A DNA stretch of 64,000 bases. Origin: Psychrobacter sp. 72-O-c. Lineage in GTDB: Bacteria > Pseudomonadota > Gammaproteobacteria > Pseudomonadales > Moraxellaceae. The notes under the pieces are model-generated. The model saw only the letters and a program-made list of their open reading frames with translations, was not told the DNA's origin and searched no databases. Within the stretch, counting starts at the first letter, position 1; every line of letters begins with the position of its first letter. Shown in pieces: positions 9,425 to 19,709 of this stretch. The stretch lies in NCBI RefSeq assembly GCF_904846605.1, contig NZ_CAJHBI010000018.1:1-64000 (forward strand), read 5' to 3'. A program made the translations under genes and the position numbers.

Positions 9425-11983
9425 ATGGTAAAAATTCGTGAAGGCTTACCGCTGGTAGATGGACAAACCACGCAAGCTGACAGTGCGACATTAACAGCGC
9501 AACTGGTTGCCAGTCAACGCTCTCAGCAGTCTGCTAACAGCTACGCCCAAATACCGCTTGATATCAAACAACAGCTGACGACCCATAAACTACACACTAC
9601 TTTTGATCGCTCAGCGCAGCATGCTCATCATAATCATAACTCAAAGTTTGAAAACAAATATTTGGCCAATACCCATTTGGACGAAGCCCCTATACTCTCA
9701 GAAGCGCTTGAGGTTGTCGATTTAAATCATGCCAATATTGATGTCCCTGCTTGGCTAGACAACGTGGCCAAACGTATCGGGCAAGAGTCGGTACCCAACC
9801 TTAGCACTGCTTGTGAGTTTATCCGTAGCCGTATGAATACCAGTGAGTCTGAGCGCTCAGGCGCCTATGTGACTGGTATTGGTATGACAGATATTTTAAC
9901 CTATCTGTATCAAGATGAAGACGCGCTAGTCGCTGCTATGCTATATCGCAGTGCGCGTAAGTCCTTGATAAGTCTCGCTGATATTGAGAAAAAATTTGGT
10001 GCTGATATATCTACCCTAGTGAAAGATACTTTATCGATGGGTAAGCTGTCAGAAATTATTGAAAGCAATAAACGCCTAGAAGATCACTTCGTCAATAATC
10101 AGCGCGATCAGTTATCGAACATTTATAGCATGCTCATCTCGGTCACCAACGACGTACGTGTGGTACTCATTAAGCTTGCTGAACGTACATTTGCCATGCG
10201 TGAGCTGACCTTTGCTAATGCTGAGCGCCAGCACCGTGTCGCACGTGAAGTCATGACTATCTATGCCCCGCTTGCGCACCGTTTGGGTATTGCGCAGCTT
10301 AAGTGGGAGCTTGAAGACTTAGCCTTTCGTTATCTTGCGCCTGAGCGTTATAAAGAGATTGCCAGGTTATTATCTGAAAAGCGTAGCGAACGTGAGTCTT
10401 ATATTCAGCGCGTCCAAGATAAGCTGAATGATGCTTTGACAGAGGCCGGTATTGCTGGTGAAGTTTCGGGACGCGTCAAGCACATCTATTCTATCTATCG
10501 TAAAATGAAGCTGAAAGGCTTGTCATTCGATCAACTATACGATATTCGTGCCCTACGAATTTTAGTCACTAACCCTTCAGACTGTTATCACGTTTTAGGG
10601 TTGGTACACGGTTTATGGCGCTATATCCCTGAGCAATTTGATGACTATATTACCAATCCAAAATCCAACGGCTATCGCTCATTGCATACTGCTGTTATTG
10701 CGGAGAATAAGTCGCTTGAAGTACAAATTCGCACTCACGAAATGCATTTTGAAGCCGAGCTTGGCATGTGTGCCCATGTTAATTATAAAGAAGGGCTAAA
10801 AAACAAAAAAGACAATTATCTCAATCAAAGAATCAGTTCTCTACGCCACTTACTGTCTGTCAATAACGAAACCCGCAATCAGCTGCGCTCTACGCTAGTG
10901 ACTGGTGAAGAGCATGATGAAATAGAATTTTCTGAGCTTGATGATGAAGAGCAAATCGTTGATTTTGATGAGCTCGAACGTATTTATATCTTTAGTCGCG
11001 ATGGCGATATTATTGAGCTTCCGAAGGGCGCGACTGTCCTTGATTTTGCTTATTACGTGCACACACAAGTGGGCAACCGCGCCCAAGCCGCAAGAGTAAA
11101 TCAGCGCTATGTGCCACTGACTTATCAGCTTAAAACTGGCGAGCAAATCGAGATTATTACCAAAGCCTCACGCGAGCCCAACCGTGATTGGTTGGTGGCA
11201 TCACTGGGTTACATTCATACTAATCGAGCGCGCTCAAAGCTACGTCAGTGGTTTAATAAGCAAGATCGTGATAAAAATATTGAGATTGGTCGGCGTATGC
11301 TGAGCAAGGAGCTTGAGCGCTTATCAGTCCATCCCAACAGTATTGATTTGAACGATTATCTCCAGTATTTTCACGTCAATAATAGCGATGATATTGTGGT
11401 CGGTTTGGTAACTGGTGAGATAGGCATAAACCAGCTTACGGGTCATATTTCTCGTCAGCTGCATTTAGAACCTGAAAAACAAGAAGAAGAATTTGCACCC
11501 AGTGTTGACCCTAAGACCACGGGTAAGATTGATGCTTACAAGATATGTATCGATGGTTTGGATAATATTGAGATTAATTTAGCAGGCTGCTGTCATCCCG
11601 TACATGGAGAGCCGATTACTGGCTACATTACCTTATCGCGCGGTATCAGTGTCCATAACCGCGGCTGTCCAGAATATATGCGCTTAATTGAGCGCGACCC
11701 CGAACGTAAAATAGATGCTGCTTGGAAGTCTAATTCTGGTCGTTATCAGCCGGTTGATATTCATGTCGAAGCTTATGATCGCCGCGGCTTACTACGTGAT
11801 TTGACCCAAATTATTGATAAAGAAAATGTCAATATTCGTCAAGTTGAGACCCAAAGTACAGACGACAACATTGCTTTTTTAAGATTCCATGTTGAAGTTT
11901 CGGGACTTGCGCATCTATCTAAACTATTAGCCAAGCTTGAGCAGCAGCATGGTGTTTTACACGCCCGCCGCGCCGTTGCATAA
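9425..11983 (+). CDS. relA: (p)ppGpp synthetase RelA
   Basis: A long RelA/SpoT homologue of 852 residues. The hydrolase half is degenerate: near residue 172 the HD dyad is replaced by AAMLYRSARKSL, as in monofunctional RelA. The synthetase domain is intact (YDIRALRIL near 372; FDDYITNPKSNGYRSLHT near 405-422, with the acidic FDD motif of RelA). Next come the TGS domain (near 527), the Cys-Cys ribosome-contact region (AGCCHP near 720) and an ACT domain at the C-terminus. It would sense uncharged tRNA on stalled ribosomes and make the stringent alarmone. It stands as a single gene with its own long leader. The SpoT partner is not in the window. Confidence 0.92.
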   Translation: MVKIREGLPLVDGQTTQADSATLTAQLVASQRSQQSANSYAQIPLDIKQQLTTHKLHTTFDRSAQHAHHNHNSKFENKYLANTHLDEAPILSEALEVVDLNHANIDVPAWLDNVAKRIGQESVPNLSTACEFIRSRMNTSESERSGAYVTGIGMTDILTYLYQDEDALVAAMLYRSARKSLISLADIEKKFGADISTLVKDTLSMGKLSEIIESNKRLEDHFVNNQRDQLSNIYSMLISVTNDVRVVLIKLAERTFAMRELTFANAERQHRVAREVMTIYAPLAHRLGIAQLKWELEDLAFRYLAPERYKEIARLLSEKRSERESYIQRVQDKLNDALTEAGIAGEVSGRVKHIYSIYRKMKLKGLSFDQLYDIRALRILVTNPSDCYHVLGLVHGLWRYIPEQFDDYITNPKSNGYRSLHTAVIAENKSLEVQIRTHEMHFEAELGMCAHVNYKEGLKNKKDNYLNQRISSLRHLLSVNNETRNQLRSTLVTGEEHDEIEFSELDDEEQIVDFDELERIYIFSRDGDIIELPKGATVLDFAYYVHTQVGNRAQAARVNQRYVPLTYQLKTGEQIEIITKASREPNRDWLVASLGYIHTNRARSKLRQWFNKQDRDKNIEIGRRMLSKELERLSVHPNSIDLNDYLQYFHVNNSDDIVVGLVTGEIGINQLTGHISRQLHLEPEKQEEEFAPSVDPKTTGKIDAYKICIDGLDNIEINLAGCCHPVHGEPITGYITLSRGISVHNRGCPEYMRLIERDPERKIDAAWKSNSGRYQPVDIHVEAYDRRGLLRDLTQIIDKENVNIRQVETQSTDDNIAFLRFHVEVSGLAHLSKLLAKLEQQHGVLHARRAVA

Positions 11984-12124
11984 CAACCTATTAGTTAGCA
12001 TCTGCCGTTTAGCACTTATCATTTAGTGTCTATCTTTTGGAGATGGACAATAGATATTTTTAAAAACAGATTCTTTTAATACCACATTCCTTTAATAACA
12101 ACAGAGTCATTATAGAAAACTACT

Positions 12125-13024
12125 ATGCCTGAATTACCCGAAGTTGAAACTACCAAAACCAGTTTAATTCCTTTATTAGGACAGCAAGTTAGCAATGTCC
12201 AAGTGTTCCAGCCAAAATTGCGTTGGTTGATGCCTGATGACTTGAATAGCTTAATTAATTGTACTTTGTATACTGTAGAGCGGCGGGCAAAGTATTTAAT
12301 ACTTACTTTCGCATCTACAATAAAGAAACTACCGCAACGCCAATTAATAATGCATCTTGGCATGTCAGGAAGTTTACAGCAATATCCAGTGGGTACTGAT
12401 AAACGTAAGCATGATCATTTAATTATGACTTTTAGCAATGCTGAAGGCGTAGACACACAGCTACACTATCACGACCCTAGACGCTTTGGGGCCGTTTTAT
12501 GGTATGCAGACTATAGTGATAAATTGCTGAATCATTTGGGTCCTGAGCCCCTATCTACAGAGTTTACCGCAGACTATCTTTATCATTTAATCCAGCGTAT
12601 TCCCATTGCTAATGAGATACCAAACGATACAGCCAATAAGCCGAGCAAACGCCCTATCGCACGTGCTATCAAGTCAGTGATTATGGAACAACAAGTCGTG
12701 GTTGGCGTAGGCAATATTTACGCGACTGAAAGTTTATATCTAGCAGGTATTCATCCAGCAACACCCGCTCATCAGCTAACGTACAATCAGACCGTTATAC
12801 TGGTCGATCATATTAAAGCTATCTTAAAAAAGGCGATAGAACTTGGTGGCTCAACACTACGCGATTTCACGGTAGCTAGTGGTCAAACGGGTTATTTCCA
12901 GCAAACATTAAATGTCTACGGTAGACAGGGTGAGACTTGTCCGCACTGCGATACGGTACTCGATAACATCAAGCTCAATGCACGTGCCAGTGTTTATTGT
13001 CCAACCTGTCAGCCGCTAAAATAA
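12125..13024 (+). CDS. mutM: Formamidopyrimidine-DNA glycosylase (Fpg)
   Basis: Removes 8-oxoguanine and ring-opened purines, with AP-lyase activity. The mature N-terminus PELPEVET carries the catalytic Pro2 and Glu3. The lysine in ERRAKYLIL (near 58), HLGMSG and the H2TH region VVVGVGNIYATE follow. The C-terminal zinc finger is complete: Cys272, Cys275, Cys292 and Cys295, with NARASVYC carrying the DNA-contacting Arg. At 299 residues it is about 25 longer than E. coli MutM, because of a small insertion near 160-180. It lies 141 bases after relA on the same strand and seems an independent gene. Confidence 0.95.
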   Translation: MPELPEVETTKTSLIPLLGQQVSNVQVFQPKLRWLMPDDLNSLINCTLYTVERRAKYLILTFASTIKKLPQRQLIMHLGMSGSLQQYPVGTDKRKHDHLIMTFSNAEGVDTQLHYHDPRRFGAVLWYADYSDKLLNHLGPEPLSTEFTADYLYHLIQRIPIANEIPNDTANKPSKRPIARAIKSVIMEQQVVVGVGNIYATESLYLAGIHPATPAHQLTYNQTVILVDHIKAILKKAIELGGSTLRDFTVASGQTGYFQQTLNVYGRQGETCPHCDTVLDNIKLNARASVYCPTCQPLK

Positions 13025-13443
13025 GTGGCACCCGATAAATTATCATAGAATACAGAGTCAGCTCTAAAGAGGTTGGTATAATTTATAAAAAATGCCTTGG
13101 TATTTAGTGGATTAGATATAGTATGAATAGTCGGACGCTGTGTGAAAACTGTAGCTGGCTTTATTCTTTTACTAACACAAATAACATTAATCGAGATTGA
13201 GACCTTAATAAGGTAAAAGTTATTTATTACCTAGTAGTTTGTCAACGCCCTGCATATATCGTGCGCATTTTTGTTGCTTATCAATGCACATCTTGCTTTA
13301 ATAGTAATAGCACTTACACAAATAGCGTTTATCGCTTATTTATATGTAATATTCAATTATAATAGCAATGGTTGATGCTTTATTTCCATGTGAAAACAGC
13401 AGCAACTATTAATAACAACGCTTACGAGTTTTAGGATATTGTC
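13025..13443. other. Intergenic region with a short perfect palindrome
   Basis: No coding frame. It contains the perfect palindrome ACCTTA-A-TAAGGT at 13202-13214 and a TATAAT-like sequence about 80 bases before the next gene, without a clear -35. The palindrome could be an operator, but no regulator is nearby. Confidence 0.4.
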
Positions 13444-13884
13444 ATGATGTTTACAGCCAACACCCAACGTACAGTTAAGCATAGGCTTCTTACGGCAATC
13501 GCCAGCGTAAGCTTAATTATGGTTAGCATGCAACCTGCATTAGCCGCTATAGAAATTGATGAAACTGACTTTGGCCCCTCTTATGAAACTATGGCGGTAG
13601 ATACTATAGTTGGTAAGCCTCTACAGCTGGTAACTGCTGTTGCTGGTACGGCCGCTTATCTGGTCAGTCTGCCTTTCTCACTTATCGGTGGTAATGCAGA
13701 TCAAGCACAACAAAAACTATTCGTTGAACCTTGGGATGCGATGGCCCGCTGCTTAGGCTGCACCGTAGCTGAAGACAACTATTACAAATCACAAGTGGTT
13801 AATGATAATGTAGTACGTATCGTCGTCGATCGCCCATCAGAGATTTTAATTAACACCAATGATTATGTGATTGTCACGCCTTAG
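13444..13884 (+). CDS. Small exported protein of unknown function
   Basis: 146 residues. A basic start (TQRTVKHR), a hydrophobic core and an ALA-AIE-like junction near residue 34 indicate a Sec signal peptide. The mature part has an apolar stretch at about 60-85 (TAVAGTAAYLVSLPFSLI) that could lie in or against a membrane, then CLGC near 113. Homologues without known function occur in Acinetobacter and relatives, as I recall; I do not recognise a characterised domain. A second ATG one codon in is equally possible. A bidirectional terminator follows. Confidence 0.75.
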   Translation: MMFTANTQRTVKHRLLTAIASVSLIMVSMQPALAAIEIDETDFGPSYETMAVDTIVGKPLQLVTAVAGTAAYLVSLPFSLIGGNADQAQQKLFVEPWDAMARCLGCTVAEDNYYKSQVVNDNVVRIVVDRPSEILINTNDYVIVTP

Positions 13885-13981
13885 CCTCTACTTATATGAG
13901 TGAATATTAAATCAGAACCCTTAGGACAATTTCGTTAAACAGATATCATTTATATAACCGTATTTATATAAAAAAATTGCA

Positions 13982-14018
13982 TAAAAAAAGGCTAACATTG
14001 CGTTAGCCTTTTTTTATT
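13982..14018. terminator. Bidirectional terminator between the exported-protein gene and typA
   Basis: A-rich run, stem AAGGCTAAC with loop ATTG and arm GTTAGCCTT, then seven or more T. Because both flanks carry A and T runs it can end transcripts from either side, and the two genes converge here. Confidence 0.9.
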
Positions 14019-14047
14019 TCAATGTCAATTCTCAGTAAGAAAAAGTA

Positions 14048-15895
14048 TTAAGATCCTTTCTTACGACCATGACGTTTACGCTCACTTTCAGTCAAGTAGC
14101 GTTTACGAATACGGATAGATTTTGGTGTAACTTCAACCAGCTCGTCATCTTGAATAAATTCAAGCGCTTGCTCAAGTGTAAACTTGATTGCAGGCGTTAA
14201 AGTCAAAGCCTCATCAGTACCACTAGCACGAACGTTGGTCAGCTGTTTGGCTGTTGTTGGGTTAACGGCCATATCATCGTTACGTGAGTTCAGACCAACA
14301 ATCATACCCTCATAAACTTCAAGCTGTGGCTCAGCAAACAACTTACCACGCTTTTGCAGGTTAAATAATGCAAAGCCCAAGCAAACCCCTTTTGCCATAG
14401 AGACTAGTACACCGTTAGCACGGCCGCCAACATCACCGATTTTTTGTGGCCCATAATGCGAGAAGCTAGACGTTAAGATACCAGATCCTGAAGTCAAAGT
14501 TAGAAACTCAGAACGGAAGCCAATAAGACCACGGGCTGGTATTGTCGCTTCAATACGCATACGACCTTTACCATCAAGAACCATGTTGGTCATCTCACCC
14601 TTACGTAAACCAACCTGCTCCATGATTGGACCTTGATGCTGCTCTTCAACATCAAAGATAACGTTTTCATACGGTTCTTGCAGCTTACCATCAACTTCTT
14701 TGACGATAACTTCTGGACCTGATACGCCAAGCTCGTAGCCTTCGCGGCGCATGTTTTCGATTAGTACAGACAGATGTAGCTCACCACGGCCTGATACTTT
14801 GAATTTCTCAGGTGACTCTGTGTCTTCTACACGCAATGCTACGTTATGAATCAGCTCACGTTCTAGACGTTCACGAATATTACGTGAGGTCACAAACTTA
14901 CCTTCACGACCTGCGAATGGTGAGTTGTTTACTTGGAAGTTCATCGATACTGTTGGCTCATCAACGGTCAACGGTGGCAAAGCTTCAACATTACTAGGAT
15001 CACAAATAGTATCTGAAATATTAAGTGCATCAATACCTGTAATACAGATAATATCACCTGCTTGAGCGTCCTCAACGTCGATACGATCAAGACCATGGTA
15101 GCCCATAATTTTTAAGATACGGCCGTTGCGTGTTTCACCTTCTTTGTTGATCACAGTCACTTGCGTGTTGGTTTTAACTTTACCGCGCTGGATTCGACCA
15201 ATACCAATAACACCTACAAAGCTGTTGTAATCAATGCTAGATATTTGCATGCGGAATGGCGCATCTGCATCAACTTGTGGTGGCTGTACAACATCTACAA
15301 TGGTTTTAAACAAAGGCGTCATATCAGCAGCAAGGTCATCTGCTTCCATACCAGCAACGCCATTCAATGCAGAGGCATAAACAACTGGGAAATCTAACTG
15401 CTCATCGGATGCGCCAAGGTTATCAAATAAATCAAAAATCTGATCCATTACCCAATCAGGACGCGCACCAGGACGGTCAACTTTATTGATAACAACAATG
15501 GGTTTGAGACCTTGCTCAAAAGCTTTTTGGGTCACAAATCGGGTCTGTGGCATTGGGCCATCAACCGCATCAACCACTAAAAGTACGCAGTCAACCATTG
15601 ACATAACACGTTCTACTTCGCCGCCAAAATCGGCGTGACCTGGGGTATCTACAATATTGATACGATATTCGGTATCGTTAGATTTATCCATCCATCTAAT
15701 AGCTGTGTTTTTAGCCAAGATAGTAATGCCACGCTCTTGCTCAATATCACCTGAATCCATTGCGCGTTCCGCAACATTCGCACGGTCACCAAAAGTACCA
15801 GATTGATGTAACAGCTTATCGACCAAAGTAGTTTTACCATGATCAACGTGGGCAATGATTGCGATATTACGCAGATGTTTAATGTCGTTCGCCAT
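14048..15895 (-). CDS. typA: Translational GTPase TypA/BipA
   Basis: A ribosome-binding GTPase of 615 residues needed for growth under stress and at low temperature. GTPase motifs are clear: AHVDHGKTT (G1) near 16-24, the RGITI switch region, DTPGHADF (G3), NKVD (G4) and SALNG (G5). The elongation-factor-like domains II, III and V follow, then the BipA-specific C-terminal domain ending in a basic [17 protein letters not shown] tail. Start ATG at 15895. It is a single-gene unit ending at the shared terminator. In cold-adapted genera this gene is associated with ribosome assembly at low temperature. Confidence 0.96.
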   Translation of the reverse strand: MANDIKHLRNIAIIAHVDHGKTTLVDKLLHQSGTFGDRANVAERAMDSGDIEQERGITILAKNTAIRWMDKSNDTEYRINIVDTPGHADFGGEVERVMSMVDCVLLVVDAVDGPMPQTRFVTQKAFEQGLKPIVVINKVDRPGARPDWVMDQIFDLFDNLGASDEQLDFPVVYASALNGVAGMEADDLAADMTPLFKTIVDVVQPPQVDADAPFRMQISSIDYNSFVGVIGIGRIQRGKVKTNTQVTVINKEGETRNGRILKIMGYHGLDRIDVEDAQAGDIICITGIDALNISDTICDPSNVEALPPLTVDEPTVSMNFQVNNSPFAGREGKFVTSRNIRERLERELIHNVALRVEDTESPEKFKVSGRGELHLSVLIENMRREGYELGVSGPEVIVKEVDGKLQEPYENVIFDVEEQHQGPIMEQVGLRKGEMTNMVLDGKGRMRIEATIPARGLIGFRSEFLTLTSGSGILTSSFSHYGPQKIGDVGGRANGVLVSMAKGVCLGFALFNLQKRGKLFAEPQLEVYEGMIVGLNSRNDDMAVNPTTAKQLTNVRASGTDEALTLTPAIKFTLEQALEFIQDDELVEVTPKSIRIRKRYLTESERKRHGRKKGS

Positions 15896-16250
15896 ATAAA
15901 ATGCTCGTTTTGTCTTAATAAAATGTAGTAGCAGTAAGCGCCGCTGGATAATCTTTCATCATCAATCAGTCAGATAGTCTACTCTGCTCTTAAACGTCTG
16001 CACAATGAGTGCGCTGGGATAAGTGGTAGCAATAGAAGTTGACATCTACACCGATACATCCATCGTACCGTTAGCCATGCTAGTGCACACCCTGTCAATT
16101 TACAAAGTGTTTGGGCGGCTAGTATAACATTATTGTACTGTGAATTTGTGCAATAACTTATTTATCTGCACGCATGAATAAAAAAAAGCCACCCAAAGGG
16201 CAGCTTTTTTTGTAACTTTATTGGTTATGTTTTACTTAATAAGCAATTGC
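15896..16250. other. Intergenic region, typA-ompA
   Basis: Holds the typA leader and the ompA terminator. On the minus strand TATACT (16121-16126 read on the plus strand as AGTATA) is a candidate typA -10, with a weak -35. No coding frame or riboswitch was recognised. Confidence 0.4.
16180..16213 (-). terminator. Rho-independent terminator of the OmpA-like gene
   Basis: On the minus strand the arm AGCTGCCC, loop TTT and arm GGGTGGCT (one G-U pair) are followed by seven T. It lies 38 bases after the stop codon of the porin gene. Confidence 0.9.
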
Positions 16251-17441
16251 TTACTGAATAACCATGTCTTTAGTTTGTTCAACAGTCATAGTTTTGTCAC
16301 CAGTGATGATGGCATAAACACGACGGTTCATAGCACGACCTTCTTCAGTATCGTTTGGAGCGATTGGACGGTCATAACCGTAACCAATTGTTGATAGACG
16401 GTTTGGTGCAATACCAAATTCGTTAGTCAACATAGATTTTACAGCAACGGCACGAGCTTCAGATAGACGTTGGTTGTAACGTGCTGAAGGACCAGTTTTA
16501 GAGGCATGACCTTCAACGCGTGCGGTAGAGTTAGGATACTCACGCATTTTCTCTGCTACTTTAGCAATCTCAGGCTGATACTGTGTTTTGATAGCTGATT
16601 TATCGTTATCAAAGAATACACGAAGTTCCATTTTCAGCTCATCAGTAATGTCTACTGGTACTGGGCAACCGCGTTCATCTACAACCACGTTCATTGGAGT
16701 GCCTGGGCAAGCATCCATGCTGTCATATACGCCATCACCGTCAGAATCAAGATCAGATTCAACAACGATAATTGGAGTACCAACTACTGGAGCTTCTGGT
16801 TCTACCATTGGTGGTACAGCTACTGTTGGGGCTAAATGACCCCCTAGTACCACTTCTAGACCGGCTAAGGCCATGCCTTCCCACCAGTTGTTGTCGAAGT
16901 TATGAATCGCACGTGCTTCACCACGTAGGCTTAGCGCGTTATTGATGCGATACATAGCACCTAAACCTAAGTTACCGATAGTGTCAGTAGTCTCTGCAAC
17001 TTGATTGCCAGATGCATCTTCGATCTCAAGTTTAGATTGACCAGCACCGATCAGCATGTATGGCTTGAAGGCACCATCAGTATAACCAGTAAATTCTTCG
17101 GTACCAATTAAGAAGTTACCAGAAATCATTTCTTGTTCGGCATCAAAATTGTCGCTTCCATCTTGGCGAATGGCATCAGTATTTGATACACCATATTCTA
17201 CTTGAAACTGAGTAGAAGGAGTAAGCTCGATACCTAGCGCAGCACCAGTGTATAAACCATCTTCTTTGTAGTAACTATCACCGCTACCATCGGAATCTTT
17301 TAACAAATCAAGCTGGTCATCGTCAGCGCCTTCGCTATAGTGATAACCTAGTAGTAATGGGCTAATAGTAACGCCAGCGTTGGCTGCTAGTGGCGCAGCT
17401 GTCACGGCAAATAAAGCTAGAGCAATTTTATTCAATTTCAT
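16251..17441 (-). CDS. ompA: OmpA family outer-membrane protein
   Basis: A two-domain outer-membrane protein of 396 residues. A signal peptide (cleavage after ANA, near 22) precedes an eight-strand OmpA-type barrel to about residue 200, a Pro-rich hinge, a calcium-binding DSDGDGVYDSMDACPGTP repeat near 230-246, and a C-terminal peptidoglycan-binding domain. The end (RLSTIGYGYDRPIAPNDTEEG) resembles Acinetobacter OmpA. Odd: the usual HTD motif that contacts diaminopimelate reads HAS, with Ser314 where the Asp normally sits; the partner Arg in LSEARA is kept. GGAGGAAG before the ATG is a near-perfect ribosome-binding site, as expected for an abundant protein. Confidence 0.93.
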   Translation of the reverse strand: MKLNKIALALFAVTAAPLAANAGVTISPLLLGYHYSEGADDDQLDLLKDSDGSGDSYYKEDGLYTGAALGIELTPSTQFQVEYGVSNTDAIRQDGSDNFDAEQEMISGNFLIGTEEFTGYTDGAFKPYMLIGAGQSKLEIEDASGNQVAETTDTIGNLGLGAMYRINNALSLRGEARAIHNFDNNWWEGMALAGLEVVLGGHLAPTVAVPPMVEPEAPVVGTPIIVVESDLDSDGDGVYDSMDACPGTPMNVVVDERGCPVPVDITDELKMELRVFFDNDKSAIKTQYQPEIAKVAEKMREYPNSTARVEGHASKTGPSARYNQRLSEARAVAVKSMLTNEFGIAPNRLSTIGYGYDRPIAPNDTEEGRAMNRRVYAIITGDKTMTVEQTKDMVIQ

Positions 17442-17529
17442 GGACTTCCTCCAAAGGATAATTTGAGTGATGCGTTAAGCAGAACCACTTCCCAGATGAC
17501 CTAAAAGCAGACACCGTTATGAATTTGTA

Positions 17530-17535
17530 ATTATA
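17530..17535 (-). promoter_or_regulatory. Candidate -10 element for ompA
   Basis: TATAAT on the minus strand, about 90 bases before the ompA ATG. The -35 region is poor. Confidence 0.35.
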
Positions 17536-17811
17536 CAACAAAACCAATTAGGAAGTAGCTTATCGACTATCAATTAAGTTTACAACTTTTTTCGTTAAGG
17601 GGCTACACATTATTACACGATAGCGTTGTAACTAAAACACAATGGTCTGCTTATTTTACTGAGAACTAACATAAATTGCGCTTACTGGCTTTTGAATGCT
17701 AATTCGCAATAGACAACATATCAAATGATATCTATTGTCTGCGCTTAGTTTAATGCAAGTGCACGTATTTCTCTATTGTTAAAACCTAGCACTCACTAAT
17801 TGAAACATTTT

Positions 17812-17841
17812 TTGACAATAGACATATATTCTGTTTATATT
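17812..17841 (+). promoter_or_regulatory. Candidate sigma-70 promoter for the pseudopilin gene
   Basis: TTGACA at 17812-17817, 18-base spacer, TATATT at 17836-17841, pointing to the gene at 17959. The fit to consensus is good; the leader would be about 110 bases. Confidence 0.5.
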
Positions 17842-17958
17842 GTGACAGTCAACATAATTCTATTAATGCATTAAAGAATTGAATACTATGCTAAATACTA
17901 TACAGGCAAGTCAAACTACTCAGTTTAACGTCACTACTTATATAGGCAACAACAGCTT

Positions 17959-18684
17959 ATGGCTATGTTATCTAAAATAATATCGAGTAATCAGCAGGCA
18001 TCTGTGCTTGCCTTATTTAAGTTAGTTCTTACTAAGTATAAACGTGTCTGTTCAGCATTAGTAAACCATGTTTATAATATTCGCCCTAAAGTCATTCAAT
18101 CAGCTTCACCCAATAAAAAACTTAAAATTCACAAGGAGCCTTATAGACTTAGTAGCGAATATGGCTTTACTTTAGTAGAGCTTATCGTGACGGTAGCAAT
18201 TTTGGCGATTGTAGCCACCATCGCTGCTCCCTCTATAGTAACGCAACTGGCACACATGGAAGCCAAGCGTATCAGGTTCGATATTAAGAATACCCTTGCC
18301 ATTGCTAAAGCAGAAAGTTTTATTCAACACCGAAATGTTCTAGCATGCTTGTCTGATACCGATGGAGTTTGCCATAGAGACAGCGACAAGACTTTGCTAC
18401 TATTTATAGACAATAACGACAATAATAATTTTGATGCCAATACCGATGCACTTTTGGAAACACAAACACTAGATCCTCAGTATGCCACGCTACATCTACG
18501 CGCTGGCAACCGTTCTTATGTGAGATTTGCTGGCGATAGCGGTAAGCCACGCGGGTTTTTTGGACACATTAAATACTGCCCAAGCGTATCTTATAACCAA
18601 AAAATGTATCAAATATCGTTTAATCAATCAGGGATCATCAAGTACAAGCCTAATAGCATTCATGATACTGGCTGTAAGGACTAG
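17959..18684 (+). CDS. Type IV pilin-like / GspH-FimT family minor pseudopilin
   Basis: 241 residues. YGFTLVELIVTVAILAIVATIAAP at about 68-91 is a type III prepilin signal (quoted motif core GFTLVEL): PilD would cut after Gly69 and methylate Phe70. The following region fits the GspH/FimT fold, with paired Cys residues typical of minor pilins. The protein would prime or cap a type IV pilus or type II secretion pseudopilus. Odd: the leader before the cut is about 69 residues, far longer than the usual 6-25, and no ATG lies nearer. An unseen GTG/TTG start nearer the motif is possible. It is an orphan; no other pilus gene is adjacent. Confidence 0.8.
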   Translation: MAMLSKIISSNQQASVLALFKLVLTKYKRVCSALVNHVYNIRPKVIQSASPNKKLKIHKEPYRLSSEYGFTLVELIVTVAILAIVATIAAPSIVTQLAHMEAKRIRFDIKNTLAIAKAESFIQHRNVLACLSDTDGVCHRDSDKTLLLFIDNNDNNNFDANTDALLETQTLDPQYATLHLRAGNRSYVRFAGDSGKPRGFFGHIKYCPSVSYNQKMYQISFNQSGIIKYKPNSIHDTGCKD

Positions 18685-18804
18685 TTATTTTCAATACACT
18701 ATAGTCAATGCTGAATAACAGTAATACGTAAATACTTAGATGAATGCGTGTAGCTGCATCTGTATCTGTTTTAAAGTGTACCGACTGTATCTTTGAGTTG
18801 GTAC

Positions 18805-19632
18805 TTACTGATACATGGCCGCTTTCATCATAGTGACTGCTTGAGCTAAACCGACGAATACTGCGTCAGCAATGAGTGCATGGCCAATGTTAAGCTCATA
18901 AATACCGTCAATTTGGGCAATAGCGCTAACGTTATCACGTGTCAAACCGTGACCCGCATTAATCAACAGTTTATTATCAGCGTGCTGTGCAGTGCTAACT
19001 GCTTGCTTAATGCGCTGTAATTCAGCTTGCTTTCCCTCAGTATTACCCGCTAATCCCATTTCTGCATAAGCGCCAGTATGCAGCTCAATAGCGTCAGCTT
19101 GACAGGCAACGGCAGCTTTGATTTGGGTCTCGTCAGGGTCAATAAATAAAGATACTTTGATACCGCCGTTGTGGAGCTTGTTAATATAATCGGTCAGCCA
19201 TACCTTCTGCCCTGCAACATCAAGGCCGCCTTCAGTGGTCAGCTCTGCACGCTTTTCGGGTACTAAGCAAACCCAAAACGGCTGCACTTCACAGGCAATC
19301 GCTAGCATCTCAGTCGTAGCGGCCATCTCTAAGTTCAATCGAGTGGTCAGCTGCTCGGCGATTTCATAAACATCCGCATCTTGAATATGACGTCGATCTT
19401 CACGCAGATGAATGGTAATACCGTCTGCGCCCGCTTTTTCGCATAATAATGCGGCTGCTAAAGGACTCGGATAACTGACCCCGCGCGCTTGACGCAAGGT
19501 TGCCACATGGTCGATATTGACGCCTAATAGTGGCAGTGGTTTTTTTTGTAGTGATTCTTTTGGAGGTTGTTGCTGAAGATTTTCTGGGGTTACATTTTGT
19601 TTTGAGGAGGATACTTGTGAGGGGATAGCCAT
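18805..19632 (-). CDS. pdxJ: Pyridoxine 5'-phosphate synthase
   Basis: Last step of de novo vitamin B6 synthesis: condenses 1-deoxyxylulose-5-phosphate with 3-amino-2-oxopropyl phosphate. Diagnostic blocks are [16 protein letters not shown] (near 37-52), [21 protein letters not shown] and AGHGLTRDN. The enzyme core starts near residue 35; the first roughly 33 residues are a Gln/Pro-rich extension that does not occur in E. coli PdxJ. The ATG at 19632 has AAGGA at good spacing, so the extension is probably real. It follows recO by 77 bases, the common recO-pdxJ order, and is the last gene of the lepA cluster. Confidence 0.96.
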   Translation of the reverse strand: MAIPSQVSSSKQNVTPENLQQQPPKESLQKKPLPLLGVNIDHVATLRQARGVSYPSPLAAALLCEKAGADGITIHLREDRRHIQDADVYEIAEQLTTRLNLEMAATTEMLAIACEVQPFWVCLVPEKRAELTTEGGLDVAGQKVWLTDYINKLHNGGIKVSLFIDPDETQIKAAVACQADAIELHTGAYAEMGLAGNTEGKQAELQRIKQAVSTAQHADNKLLINAGHGLTRDNVSAIAQIDGIYELNIGHALIADAVFVGLAQAVTMMKAAMYQ

Positions 19633-19709
19633 AAAAAATCCTTTTAGTAATATTCAGATGATTTACCGATAAATAGGTTATGTGGAGCTTTTATTGAACT
19701 TTAAACTGG

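Larger units (their letters stand above)
17442..17958. other. Divergent intergenic region, ompA-pseudopilin
   Basis: About 500 AT-rich bases between divergent genes, with candidate promoters on each strand, listed separately. No coding frame is convincing. Confidence 0.5.

Noticed and set aside
18527-18718. Second frame overlapping the 3' part of the pseudopilin gene
   Set aside because: It overlaps the pilin in another frame and has no recognisable feature.
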